A stretch of DNA of 64,000 bases from Streptomyces flaveolus (GTDB lineage Bacteria > Actinomycetota > Actinomycetes > Streptomycetales > Streptomycetaceae): positions 62,001-126,000 of the forward strand of contig NZ_JNWV01000013.1 of assembly GCF_000716535.1 (NCBI RefSeq). Direction: 5' to 3'. The notes beneath the pieces were generated by a model. The model made no database searches. It had not been told where the DNA came from and saw nothing but the letters and a program-made list of their open reading frames with translations. Positions 9,405 through 18,485 of this stretch are shown here, in pieces (position 1 is the stretch's first letter; every line of letters starts with the position of its first letter). The position numbers and the translations under genes are program-made.

Positions 9405-10769
9405 TCAGTCGACCTGGGCGGTGGCCTGGTCGGCGAGGCGCTGCGCGAGTTCGCCCAGCCGGGCGGGGTCGCGCTTGAGTGCCCAGACGCCCAGGAAGTC
9501 GATGAGGTCGAAGAACGTGTCGTCGCTCTCGATCTTCCGGTCCAGCAGCATCGCGAGGGAGCCAGGCTCGTCGTACGGCAGGGTCCGGGCGGCCTGCCCG
9601 TTGGCGGCCGGGGTCGGGGCGCCGCCGGAGGGGGCGGCGGCCGTGGCCGCAGGGGCGAGGGGCGGGACCGGCTTCGACGGCACCGGGGAGGGGACGGCGG
9701 GTGACGCCTCCGCTTCCGGGCCCGCCTCGACGCTGCCCACCGGTGCCGGCGGCGCCTGGACGGTGTCGGCGGCGGCTGCCGGGATCCGTGGTGCCTGGAC
9801 CGTCTCGGCGGTGGGTGCCTGGGCCCGTGGTGCCTGGACCGTCTCGGCGGTCGCCGGTGCCGGCGGCTGGACGGTGCCGGAGGCGGCTGCCTGGGGCGGC
9901 GGCGCCTGGACCGGTACCGTCGGCGGTTCGTCGCGCACCGCCGGCGCCGCGGCCTCGGTGACCTGTCCGGCACCGGACACGGCCGGGTAGCCGTGCTCGG
10001 CCGCGCCGGAGTCGGCCGCCGCCGATTCCGCCTGGCGAGCGACCTTGCGGGCCGCCTTCTCCGCCTCCTTGCGGGCGCGTTCGGCCTTGAGCGCTTCGAG
10101 TGCCGCCATCTGCTGGTCGGCCGGCTTGTTGCCGACGGCGCGCAGCAGGTCGATGGGCTCCTGGCCGATCCGCGCCTGGAGTTCGGGGGTGAGCGTGAGC
10201 AGCGCCAGCCGTTGCGACACCCAGCCCTGGGAGCGGTGCAGCCGCTTGGCCAGTGCCGTCTGGCTGCCGTGGATGGCGAGCAGCCGCTGGAGGGCCCGGG
10301 CCTCGTCGAGTTCCTCCAGGTCCTGCCGGTGGATGTTCGCGACCAGCGCGGATTCGAGCAGCTCCTCCGACGTGCTGCCCTGCTCGTCGCTCACCATGAC
10401 CTTGACGGTGGCGAGGCCGGCCTCGCGGGCGGCGGCCAGGCGGCTGCTGCCGTCGATGACGACATGGGTGGTGTTCGGCTCCAGGTCGCCCGCACGGTCC
10501 GGGTTGGCCGCGAGATAGGCGTCGCGGTTCATGACCGTGATGGCCTGCTTCTGGCCGTGGGTCCTCAGGCTGCCCGCGAGGTCGGTCAGATCGCCCAGCT
10601 GCGAGCGGGGGTTGTCCGGGTTGGGGCTGATCTGGTGGACGGGCAGCTCGTTGGGCGGAGCCACGCCCTCGGTCGGCACTCCGGTCGCGGCGGCCACGGC
10701 CTGCCGGCGTGCGCTGACGGGCCGGGCGCCGCCGAAACGTCCGGCGCCCAGCTGGTCGGCCTTGCTCAT
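9405..10769 (-). CDS. parB: ParB-family partition protein
   Basis: This 454-aa ParB/Spo0J-like protein should bind a centromere-like site and work with the adjacent ParA. Residues ~45-160 form the ParB N-terminal domain (ELPVHQISPNPDNPRSQLGD, then VVIDGSSRLAAAREAGLATV and ALVANIHRQDLEELDEARAL). The HTH follows (TALAKRLHRSQGWVSQRLAL). A ~150-residue Pro/Ala-rich linker with recurring ETVQAP units leads to a C-terminal helix pair that may dimerise. The start overlaps the parA stop by 4 nt. Chromosomal Streptomyces parAB sits beside gidB/oriC genes; none is present here, so this looks like a second, plasmid-type copy. Confidence 0.88.
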   Translation of the reverse strand: MSKADQLGAGRFGGARPVSARRQAVAAATGVPTEGVAPPNELPVHQISPNPDNPRSQLGDLTDLAGSLRTHGQKQAITVMNRDAYLAANPDRAGDLEPNTTHVVIDGSSRLAAAREAGLATVKVMVSDEQGSTSEELLESALVANIHRQDLEELDEARALQRLLAIHGSQTALAKRLHRSQGWVSQRLALLTLTPELQARIGQEPIDLLRAVGNKPADQQMAALEALKAERARKEAEKAARKVARQAESAAADSGAAEHGYPAVSGAGQVTEAAAPAVRDEPPTVPVQAPPPQAAASGTVQPPAPATAETVQAPRAQAPTAETVQAPRIPAAAADTVQAPPAPVGSVEAGPEAEASPAVPSPVPSKPVPPLAPAATAAAPSGGAPTPAANGQAARTLPYDEPGSLAMLLDRKIESDDTFFDLIDFLGVWALKRDPARLGELAQRLADQATAQVD

Positions 10770-12019
10770 GAGATCTCCCGGGCCAGTGCGCGCATCCCGA
10801 TGGCCTGCTGTGACTTGGGGGCGTAGGACAGCAGGGGCTGTTTCATGCGGACCGCTTCCTTCTGTTCCTTCAGGTCGCCGATCAGTCCCACCACCCTCGG
10901 ATCCTTTATGTCGACCCAGCCTTGGAGCGAGGAGGTGGCGATGTAGCCGCGGCGCGAGTCGTACAGGTTGACGACGATACCGAGGTAGTCGATGTCGATC
11001 TGGAGGTCGTCGCGCAGGTCGTCGATCTGCGTGGTGAGCAGTTCGTAGGCGTCGGCCGAACTGTCCTCGGCCTGCACGACGATGAGCGCACCGGACTGAC
11101 CGGGCTTCTCGCCGTCGCGCCGCCTGCCGTAGTAGGCGGCGGCGTCCATGCTGAGGCCCAGGCTGGGCGGGCAGTCGACGATGATGACGTCGTAGTCCGC
11201 CTCCAGCGGGGCGAGCGCCCGCTCCAGCGCGGCCTCGCGGGCGCGTACGGCGGACAGCCGCACGTCGAGGAGGAAGGCGTCGTTGCAGGCGGGCAGCAGG
11301 TGCAGCCGGTCGCCGAAGGTCTCCTCGTCGATGGGCACGATGAGGTCGCGCAGGTCGCCCTTGGGGTCGCCCGCCATGTGGTTGGTGAGGCTGTCGCCGT
11401 TCATCGGCAGGGGGGCGGCGCCGAGCTGGTTGGTGAGGTGGCACTGGGGGTCGAAGTCCACCAGCAGGACCCGCATGCCGAGGCCGGGCAGGTTCTCGAT
11501 CTCCAGGGGCTCGTCCTCGCCCTCCTCGGCCTCGCTGGCCCGCAGTGCCTTGGCGAGCGCCTTCGACACGCGCACGGCGTGCAGGGCGTTGGGGGACTCG
11601 GCGAGCGCCTCGCCGACGCCGGCCGTGATGGCGGTCTTGCCCACCCCGCCCTTCTGGTTGCAGACGATGATGCGCCGGGTGACGCTGGGCCGCTCGACGT
11701 CGGGCGCCGGGTTGGAGTCCAGCCACAGCTTGACGGACTGGGCGAGTCCCTGGATGAGGGAGACGCTGCGGTCCGCCGCCACCTTCCGGAACGTCTCCCA
11801 CTGTCCGGGCGGGAGGAAGGTGGAGAAGGAGTCGGCGCCCGCGGTGTCGACGGGTTCGGTGGCCGAGGCGAGGGCGCACCAGTCCCTGATGCCCTGTTCC
11901 ACGGCCGTCTGGATCTCGATGCCGTGCTGGGCGGCTCTGACTTTCAGGTCCTGCCGTAGCTGTCCCGGCAGCTTGGAGACGACCTTGTCGCGGTCGCCGG
12001 AGGAGGCTGGAGAACTCAT
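10766..12019 (-). CDS. parA: ParA-family partition ATPase with N-terminal DNA-binding-like region
   Basis: This 417-aa ATPase has the deviant Walker A motif KGGVGKT (residues 123-129), a switch region LLVDFDPQCHLTNQLG and Walker B-like DVIIVDCPPSLGLSMDAA. The ~110-residue N-terminus is longer than in chromosomal ParA and holds two stretches resembling ribbon-helix-helix units: VVSKLPGQLRQDLKVRAAQH and, near residues 70-100, PPGQWETFRKVAADRSVSL. Such extensions occur in plasmid-type ParAs that repress their own operon (family knowledge); that they bind DNA here is inference. It is first in a two-gene operon, with a 7-bp inverted repeat just upstream. Confidence 0.88.
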   Translation of the reverse strand: MSSPASSGDRDKVVSKLPGQLRQDLKVRAAQHGIEIQTAVEQGIRDWCALASATEPVDTAGADSFSTFLPPGQWETFRKVAADRSVSLIQGLAQSVKLWLDSNPAPDVERPSVTRRIIVCNQKGGVGKTAITAGVGEALAESPNALHAVRVSKALAKALRASEAEEGEDEPLEIENLPGLGMRVLLVDFDPQCHLTNQLGAAPLPMNGDSLTNHMAGDPKGDLRDLIVPIDEETFGDRLHLLPACNDAFLLDVRLSAVRAREAALERALAPLEADYDVIIVDCPPSLGLSMDAAAYYGRRRDGEKPGQSGALIVVQAEDSSADAYELLTTQIDDLRDDLQIDIDYLGIVVNLYDSRRGYIATSSLQGWVDIKDPRVVGLIGDLKEQKEAVRMKQPLLSYAPKSQQAIGMRALAREIS

Positions 12020-12030
12020 GGGGGTACCTT

Positions 12031-12069
12031 ACTAACGCTCGTGATCGTTCGCGTCGCCGACACGTTAGT
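12031..12069. promoter_or_regulatory. Inverted repeat upstream of parA (candidate operator or centromere)
   Basis: ACTAACG (12031-12037) and CGTTAGT (12063-12069) form a perfect 7-bp inverted repeat with a 25-nt spacer, starting 12 nt upstream of the parA ATG. The arms are AT-rich against a >70% GC background. It could be the site of ParA autorepression or a parS-like site. Confidence 0.5.
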
Positions 12070-12192
12070 TAAGCCGACTGCCTGACGGCCCGTACGGCCC
12101 GTCACGACGGCCCGGGGACGTCGTTCGCGCGCCATGTCCCCGGAGGGGCAACGGAGTTCGCCGACCCAGGGACCGTTCTCCCCGCACCGACC

Positions 12193-12235
12193 GCGGCGCC
12201 GGCCGCGACCCGTGTCGGGCCGCGGCCGGCGCCGC
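12193..12235 (-). terminator. Hairpin terminator after the mannosidase operon
   Basis: A 15-bp perfect outer stem (GCGGCGCCGGCCGCG / CGCGGCCGGCGCCGC) encloses an inner CCCG-TGT-CGGG stem, giving ~19 bp with one mismatch. It lies 5 nt beyond the stop of the alpha-mannosidase gene. Confidence 0.85.
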
Positions 12236-12240
12236 GTCGC

Positions 12241-15200
12241 TCAGGCCCGCCGCAGTCGCAGCGTCACCAGCTCGAACGGCCGCAGCCGTACGGTGATCCG
12301 GTCGCCGTCCCGGTCCGGGGCGGTCGCGGTGGACACCGGGCGCTCCAGCAGGTCCGTCACCGTCACCTCCGCGACCTCGAAGCCGGCCGTGAGCGTGGCC
12401 CGCGCCCGGCCGCCGTGCGCCTCGTGGAAGCGGACCACCACGTCCCCGCTGCCGTCGTCGGCGAGCTTCACCGCCGTGAGCACGACCGCGTCGTCGTCCA
12501 CGGTGACCAGCGGAGCGACCTCGTGGGCGCCGGTCAGACGCCGTTCCGGCAGATTGACGCGCCAGCCCTCGCGCACCGCGTCCCCGATCCCGGCGCCGGG
12601 CACCAGGGCGTGCCGGAAGCGGTGGACGCCCTGGTCGGTCTCCGGGTCGGGGAAGCGAGGGGCACGCAGCAACGACACCCGGACCGTCGTGGTCGTACCG
12701 CGGTCGCCGTCGGACCGCACGGTCCGGGTCACGTCATGGCCGTACGTCGAGTCGTTGACGACGGCGACGCCCCAGCCGGGCTCCTCCAGGTGGACGAAGC
12801 GGTGGTTGCAGGCCTCGAACTTGGCCGCCTCCCACGAGGTGTTGGTGTGGGTCGGCCGGTGGAAGTGCCCGAACTGCGTCTCGGAGGCGTACCGCTCGGC
12901 GTGCAGGTCCAGCGGGAAGGCCAGCTTGAGGAACTTCTCCGTCTCGTGCCAGTCGACCTCGGTGTCGATGACCAGCCGCCGCTCGTCCGCCCGCAGCGAC
13001 AGCACCTGGGTGACCCGGGAGTCGCCGAAGGCCCGGACGACCCGCACCGACGCCCCGTCGTCGCCCGGCAGCACCGACTCGGCGTCGGTGAGGTCGGTGA
13101 CGGTGTTGCGGTAGAACTCGTCGACGTCCCAGGCGTCCCACATGTTCGGGAAGTCGGGGTGCAGCTGGAGCAGGTTGGCGGCCCGCCCCGGCGCGACCGT
13201 CTCCCGGCCGGCCGCGATGTCGTACGCCGACACCACCAGGCCCCGGGCGTCGACCTCGATCCGCAGCAGACCGTTGTCCAGCGTGAACCCACCGCTCGCG
13301 CGCGCCGTGAGCGTGGTGCCGCCGGTCACGGCCGGGGTCGCGGCGCCGCCCGCCGGGACACCGTGACGGGCGTGCGGGGCCGCGTTGAAGACCAGCTCGG
13401 TGCCGCCCTCGCCGGCCAGGGCACGCTGGGCGCCCTCGATGATCGCGGTCAGCTCGGCGGCGACGCGGTCGTACGTCGCCCGTGCCTCCCGGTGCACCCA
13501 GGCGATGGACGAGCCCGGCAGGATGTCGTGGAACTGGTGCAGCAGGACCGTCTTCCAGATCCGGTCCAGCTCCTCGTAGGGGTAGGGGAAGCCGGTGCGC
13601 ACGGCCGCGGTGGCCGCCCACAGCTCCGCCTCGCGCAGCAGGTGCTCGCTGCGCCGGTTGCCCTGCTTGGTCTTGGCCTGGCTGGTGAGGGTGGCGCGGT
13701 GCAGTTCGAGGTACAGCTCGCCCACCCAGACCGGCGGCTCGGGATACTCGGCCTCGGCCTTCTCGAAGAACGCGCGCGGGGTCTCCCACTCGACGGTCGC
13801 CGAGCCTTCGAGGTCGCGCAGCCGGGCCGCCTTGGCGACCATCTCGCGGGTGGTGCCGCCGCCTCCGTCACCCCAGCCGGTGGGCGCGAGCGAGTGCCGG
13901 GCCCGGCCCTTGTCCTTGAAGTTCTTCGCCGCGTGGGCGATCTCGCTGCCCTTCATGGAGCAGTTGTAGGTGTCGACGGGCGGGAAGTGCGTGAAGATCC
14001 GGGTGCCGTCGATGCCCTCCCACTGGAAGGTGTGGTGGGGGAACTTGTTCGTCTGCGACCAGGAGATCTTCTGCGTCAGCAGCCACTTGGAGCCGGCCGC
14101 CTTGATGATCTGCGGCAGGCCCGCGGCGAAGCCGAAGGTGTCGGGCAGCCAGGCCTCCTCGTTCTCGACGCCGAACTCTTCGAGGAAGAACCGCTTGCCG
14201 TGCACGAACTGCCGGGCCATCGCCTCCGAACCGGGCATGTTGGTGTCCGACTCCACCCACATCCCGCCGGCCGGCACGAACCGGCCCTCCGCGACGGCCT
14301 TCTTCACCCGCGCCCACACCTCGGGCCGGTGCTCCTTCACCCACGCCCACTGCTGCGCCTGGGACATGGCGAAGACGAACTCCGGCTCGTCCTCGATCAG
14401 CGCGGTCATGTTGGACGTCGTACGGGCCACCTTGCGCACCGTCTCCCGCAGCGGCCACAGCCAGGCGGAGTCGATGTGCGCGTGCCCGACGGCGCTGATG
14501 CGGTGCGCGGACGGCACGGCGGGGGCCGACAGGACGCCGGTGAGCTGCTGCCGGGCCCGGTCCGCCGTGCCGTTCACGTCCTGGAGGTCGACCGCGTCCA
14601 GCGCCCGGTCGACGGCGCGCAGGATGTCCCAGCGGCGCGCGGAGTCCACCGGCAGCTCGGCCATCAGCTCGCCGAGCACCTCCAGGTCCAGCACCAGCTG
14701 CCACACGGTCTCGTCGAACACGGCGAGGTCCATGCGGGTCAGGGTGTACTGCGGCTCGCTGCCGGCGGTCTCCTTGTCGCCCAGCTGGGTCGGCAGGAAG
14801 GGGTGGTAGTCCAGGATGACCGGGTTGGAGGCCGCCTCGATGTGCAGCCGCACCTCCTCGCCGCCCGCCACGGGCGCCCCGATCCGCACCCACTGGTTGC
14901 GCGGGTTCAGGCCCTTCACCGGCGTGCCGTCGGGCCGGTAGACCAGGCCCTCGCACTGGAAACCGGGCATGTTCTCGTCGAAGCCGAGGTCCAGCAGGGC
15001 CTCGACGGTCCTGCCCGCCCACGCCTGCGGCACGGTGCCCGTCACCCGGAACCAGCTGGTGCCCCACGGAGCACCCCACCGGGCGCCCACCTCGATCGGC
15101 TCGGGTTCGGCGGCCAGGCCCTCCGCGACCGGCACCGGCTCCCCGGGCGCGTGCCACACCGCTACCTGGAGCGGTACGGACTCGGGGTACACGGCGGGGC

Positions 15201-15261
15201 GGATGCGTTCGTCGAGGACCCGCTTGAGGCGGGCTTCCACCAGAGTGCGGTCGTCATGCAT
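12241..15261 (-). CDS. Alpha-mannosidase, glycoside hydrolase family 38
   Basis: This 1006-aa cytoplasmic-type GH38 enzyme hydrolyses alpha-mannosidic bonds with retention. The zinc-binding motif is GHAHIDSAWLWPLRET (His262, Asp264). The nucleophile region GGMWVESDTNMPGSEA places the catalytic Asp at 339, followed by an HGKRFFLEEFG segment and LPDTFGFAAGLPQ. The C-terminal beta-sandwich domains extend to FELVTLRLRRA. There is no signal peptide, so it acts on imported oligosaccharides or glycosides. It is the last gene of the sugar ABC operon, directly before a strong terminator. Confidence 0.94.
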   Translation of the reverse strand: MHDDRTLVEARLKRVLDERIRPAVYPESVPLQVAVWHAPGEPVPVAEGLAAEPEPIEVGARWGAPWGTSWFRVTGTVPQAWAGRTVEALLDLGFDENMPGFQCEGLVYRPDGTPVKGLNPRNQWVRIGAPVAGGEEVRLHIEAASNPVILDYHPFLPTQLGDKETAGSEPQYTLTRMDLAVFDETVWQLVLDLEVLGELMAELPVDSARRWDILRAVDRALDAVDLQDVNGTADRARQQLTGVLSAPAVPSAHRISAVGHAHIDSAWLWPLRETVRKVARTTSNMTALIEDEPEFVFAMSQAQQWAWVKEHRPEVWARVKKAVAEGRFVPAGGMWVESDTNMPGSEAMARQFVHGKRFFLEEFGVENEEAWLPDTFGFAAGLPQIIKAAGSKWLLTQKISWSQTNKFPHHTFQWEGIDGTRIFTHFPPVDTYNCSMKGSEIAHAAKNFKDKGRARHSLAPTGWGDGGGGTTREMVAKAARLRDLEGSATVEWETPRAFFEKAEAEYPEPPVWVGELYLELHRATLTSQAKTKQGNRRSEHLLREAELWAATAAVRTGFPYPYEELDRIWKTVLLHQFHDILPGSSIAWVHREARATYDRVAAELTAIIEGAQRALAGEGGTELVFNAAPHARHGVPAGGAATPAVTGGTTLTARASGGFTLDNGLLRIEVDARGLVVSAYDIAAGRETVAPGRAANLLQLHPDFPNMWDAWDVDEFYRNTVTDLTDAESVLPGDDGASVRVVRAFGDSRVTQVLSLRADERRLVIDTEVDWHETEKFLKLAFPLDLHAERYASETQFGHFHRPTHTNTSWEAAKFEACNHRFVHLEEPGWGVAVVNDSTYGHDVTRTVRSDGDRGTTTTVRVSLLRAPRFPDPETDQGVHRFRHALVPGAGIGDAVREGWRVNLPERRLTGAHEVAPLVTVDDDAVVLTAVKLADDGSGDVVVRFHEAHGGRARATLTAGFEVAEVTVTDLLERPVSTATAPDRDGDRITVRLRPFELVTLRLRRA

Positions 15262-15327
15262 GCGGGATGCTCCGTTGGTCGTACGTGAAGAGGCTGGTTA
15301 CCAGGGTGGGTGACGGGCGCGGGTGTT

Positions 15328-16599
15328 TCACGCGGAATCGGACGCCCGCGCCGTTCCCGCCCCCGCTGCGGGAAGCACCTGCCCGGCCGTGACCACCTCG
15401 GTGATGCCACGCGCCCGGAGATGGTCCGCGTCGTCGGCGCGGACGTCGAGGACGGTGGTGGGCCGGGCCCCGTCGGCGGTCAGCCGGAAGAAGGCGTCGT
15501 ACAGGGCCCCGCCCGGAGCGAGCGCCGTACGCCCCTCGGGATCGGCGGGTACGACGAGGGCGGTCGTGCGCGGTGCCGGGGTGCGGTGGGTCCGGCGGGC
15601 CGCGTCGGCGAGCACCCGCGCGATGTCCTTCGGCCGCCGGTCGTTGGTCAGCAGGCCGAGGCTGTACTCCAGCTCCGGGAAGTCCGCCAGGCCGCGCGAG
15701 ACGTCGTGGGAGCACCACCAGGTGACGCCCCACAGGTTGGGGCAGTCCAGGGCGTTGGCGACGGTCGCCTCGGCGAAGGCGGCCGCGTGCTCGGCGGGCA
15801 CCAGGGGCGCGGGGGCGCCGACCTCCTGGAGCCACACCGGCCGGTGCGGGTCGTCCGCCCACGCCTTGCTCAGCTCGACCAGGTAGGCGGCGTGGTGCTC
15901 GCTGGGTACGGAGGTACGGCCGTGACGCTGGGCGGTGCCGTTGAACACCCAGGAGTGGACCGCGGTGACGCCGCCGTACCGGGCGGCCTGCGCCGGGGTG
16001 AACGGCATGTCGTGCTGGTACCAGGTGGCGTCGTACTCGGCGTGCAGGTGCAGCCGGCCGGGGGCGCCCTCCTCGCACGCGGCGAGCATGCGCTCCAGCC
16101 AGGTGTCGATCTGCTCGGGCGTGGCCCGGTCGGGGTCGGGATGGGGATCGGCGCTGAACTGGTTGACCTCGTTGCCGACGGTCATGCCGATGAAGTTGGG
16201 CCGGTCGGCGAGGGCGGCGGCGAGGGTGCGCAGGTAGGCGGCCTGACCGTCGATGACGTCGGGGTCGGTGAACAGGTTGCGGCGGTGCCAGGTGCGGGTC
16301 CAGGCGGGCAGGAAGTCGAAGCTGGACAGGTGGCCCTGGAGGCCGTCCACGTTCACGTCCAGGCCGCGTTCGGCGGCGGCGTCGGCGAGGGTCACGAGCT
16401 GCTCCACCGCTCGCGGCCGGATGAGGGCCCGGTTCGGCTGGAAGTACGGCCACAGCGGGAAGACCCGGACGTGGTCCAGGCCGAGCGCGGCGATCGAGTC
16501 CAGGTCGGCGCGTACGGAGTCGAGGTCGAAGTCGAGCCAGTGGTGGAACCACCCTTCGCTGGGGGTGTAGTTGACGCCGAAGCGCACGGCAGGGGGCAT
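15328..16599 (-). CDS. Clan GH-A glycoside hydrolase (cellulase/mannanase-like)
   Basis: This 423-aa enzyme lacks a signal peptide. It begins RFGVNYTPSEGWFHHWLDFD and has a TIM-barrel layout. The probable acid/base is the Glu in MTVGNEVNQF and the probable nucleophile is the Glu in VWLQEVGAP, in the usual order for clan A (GH5-like). It lies between the sugar permeases and the alpha-mannosidase, so it probably cleaves the same imported glycan, perhaps as a beta-mannosidase or an endo-enzyme. A ribosome-binding site (AAGGA, 7 nt before ATG) supports the start. The exact CAZy family is not certain. Confidence 0.8.
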   Translation of the reverse strand: MPPAVRFGVNYTPSEGWFHHWLDFDLDSVRADLDSIAALGLDHVRVFPLWPYFQPNRALIRPRAVEQLVTLADAAAERGLDVNVDGLQGHLSSFDFLPAWTRTWHRRNLFTDPDVIDGQAAYLRTLAAALADRPNFIGMTVGNEVNQFSADPHPDPDRATPEQIDTWLERMLAACEEGAPGRLHLHAEYDATWYQHDMPFTPAQAARYGGVTAVHSWVFNGTAQRHGRTSVPSEHHAAYLVELSKAWADDPHRPVWLQEVGAPAPLVPAEHAAAFAEATVANALDCPNLWGVTWWCSHDVSRGLADFPELEYSLGLLTNDRRPKDIARVLADAARRTHRTPAPRTTALVVPADPEGRTALAPGGALYDAFFRLTADGARPTTVLDVRADDADHLRARGITEVVTAGQVLPAAGAGTARASDSA

Positions 16600-16632
16600 G
16601 CGGATGTCCTTGAGCTGGGGGGTGGCGGGGGC

Positions 16633-17571
16633 TCAGCCCTTGACGGCGCCCTCGCCCACGCCGCGGAAGAAGTACCGCTGGAGGCAGGCGAAGAGGACGA
16701 TGAGCGGAGCCACGGCGATGATCGTTCCCGCGGCGACCAGGCGCTGGTCGTTGGCGAAGGTGCCGTGCAGGTAGTTCAGGCCGACGGTGAGGGTGAACTT
16801 GGACGGGTCGCCGAGCACGATCAACGGCCACAGGAAGTCGTCCCAGGCGCCCATGAAGGCGAAGATCGCGACGACCGCGAGGGTGCCCCTGACGGACGGC
16901 AGCGCGATGCGCAGGAACCGCTGCCAGACGTTGGCACCGTCGACGAAGGCGGCCTCCTCGATCTCGTAGGGCAGGCTGAGGAAGGCGTTGCGCATCAGCA
17001 GCACGTTCAACGCGCCGACGCAGCCGGGCAGCACCACGCCGATCAGGGTGTTGTTCAGCTCCAGCGACCGCATGGTCGTGAACTGGGCGATGATGATGCT
17101 CTCGGCGGGCACCAGCAGCGCCAGGATGAAGACCAGGGTCACGGCGCCGCGGCCCCGGTAGCGCAGCCGGGCCAGGGCGTAGCCGGCGAGGGCGGAGCCG
17201 ACGCAGTTGGTGACCACGCTGGCGACGGCGACCTTCAGGGAGTTCAGGGCGTAGTCCCAGACCGGGATGACGTCGGCGACCCGGCTGTAGTTGTGCAGGG
17301 TGGGGTGCTCGGGCAGGAACGACGGCGGGGAGCTGTAGATGTCCTCCGTCGGCCCCTTCAGCGAGGTCGACAGCTGCCACAGGAACGGGCCGATCGTCAG
17401 GGCCAGCACGGCGAGCAGCATCAGGTAGCGCAGGACGAGTTCCCAGGGCCGTACGCGGCGGCCGGTGTCGTCGGTGAGGCGAGGGCGGCGGCCGGCCCGC
17501 CGGGGGGTCCCGGTCGTGGGGTGGCCCGGGCGGGCGGTGTGCTCGCCCGGGGTGCTGAGGGTGTCGGTCAT
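16633..17571 (-). CDS. Carbohydrate ABC transporter permease (MalG-like)
   Basis: This 312-aa permease has a ~35-residue Pro/Arg-rich cytoplasmic N-terminus, then six predicted helices. The BPD_transp_1 EAA loop is LPYEIEEAAFVDGANVWQRF, followed by LRIALPSVRGTLAVV. The late NDQRLVAAGTIIAVAPLIVL and the VKG C-terminus are typical of MalG-family proteins. Its start overlaps the stop of the upstream permease by 4 nt. No ATPase is encoded in this operon; a shared MsiK-type ATPase elsewhere would be expected from known Streptomyces sugar importers. Confidence 0.92.
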   Translation of the reverse strand: MTDTLSTPGEHTARPGHPTTGTPRRAGRRPRLTDDTGRRVRPWELVLRYLMLLAVLALTIGPFLWQLSTSLKGPTEDIYSSPPSFLPEHPTLHNYSRVADVIPVWDYALNSLKVAVASVVTNCVGSALAGYALARLRYRGRGAVTLVFILALLVPAESIIIAQFTTMRSLELNNTLIGVVLPGCVGALNVLLMRNAFLSLPYEIEEAAFVDGANVWQRFLRIALPSVRGTLAVVAIFAFMGAWDDFLWPLIVLGDPSKFTLTVGLNYLHGTFANDQRLVAAGTIIAVAPLIVLFACLQRYFFRGVGEGAVKG

Positions 17572-18479
17572 GCCTGGGCCTCGTCCTTCCGGTCCGCGCG
17601 CAGCACCAGCAGCATCAGCACCACGGTGATCAGGAAGACCACCACGGAGATGGCGGAGGCGTAGCCGACCCGGCCGGTCAGGCCGGTGCCGGTGCGCTGC
17701 ACGAGCATGACCAGGGTCGTGTCCTCGCCGCCCGGTCCGCCGGTCGGGTTCGCGATCAGGTACACCTCGGAGAACACCTTGAAGGCGGAGACCGAGGAGA
17801 GCGCGGCCACCAGGACCATCGTGGACCGCAGGGCGGGCACGGTGACGCTGAGGAAGCGGCGGACCGCGCCCGCGCCGTCCACGGCGGCGGCCTCGTGCAG
17901 TTCACGCGGCACGTTCGCGAGCGCCGCCAAGTAGACGATCATGTAGTAGCCGAGGCCCTTCCACACCGTGACCGCCATGGCGCTGAGCAGGATCAGCCAC
18001 TGGTCGCTGAGGAACCCGACCGGCCCGGCGCCCAGGGTCTCCAGCAGCGAGTTGATCAGACCGCGATCGTCCAGCAGCCACACCCAGATCAGGCCGACGA
18101 CCACGATCGAGGCCACGACCGGGGTGTAGAAGGCGGACCGGAAGAAGGCGATGCCGGGGATGTGCTTCTGCACCAGCAGCGCGAGCAGCAACGGCAGGAT
18201 CACCAGCGCCGGGACGACTCCGACGACGTACAGCGTGCTGTTGCGCAGGGCGACCCAGAACTGGTCGTCGTGGAGCATCTCACGGTAGTTGGCGAGACCG
18301 ACGAAGTGACCCGGGATCAGGGTGCGACGGTCGGTGAAGGAGTTCACCACGGTCGACACGAACGGGTACAGCACGAACGCGGCGGTGACCAGCAACCCGG
18401 GCGCGGCGAACAGCCACGGACTGGTGGGCAGCTGGCGCCGCACCCGGGAGCCCCGGCGAGCAGGGGAGGAGAGGGCCAC
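17568..18479 (-). CDS. Carbohydrate ABC transporter permease (MalF-like)
   Basis: This 303-aa permease partners the previous one. It has the N-terminal helix WLFAAPGLLVTAAFVLYPFV, the EAA loop NVPRELHEAAAVDGAGAVRR, then FLSVTVPALRSTMVLV, and a final helix VVVFLITVVLMLLVLRADRK. It follows the binding-protein gene by 6 nt. Membrane topology and motifs agree with the MalF/UgpA group. Confidence 0.92.
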   Translation of the reverse strand: MALSSPARRGSRVRRQLPTSPWLFAAPGLLVTAAFVLYPFVSTVVNSFTDRRTLIPGHFVGLANYREMLHDDQFWVALRNSTLYVVGVVPALVILPLLLALLVQKHIPGIAFFRSAFYTPVVASIVVVGLIWVWLLDDRGLINSLLETLGAGPVGFLSDQWLILLSAMAVTVWKGLGYYMIVYLAALANVPRELHEAAAVDGAGAVRRFLSVTVPALRSTMVLVAALSSVSAFKVFSEVYLIANPTGGPGGEDTTLVMLVQRTGTGLTGRVGYASAISVVVFLITVVLMLLVLRADRKDEAQA

Positions 18480-18485
18480 GGCGGA

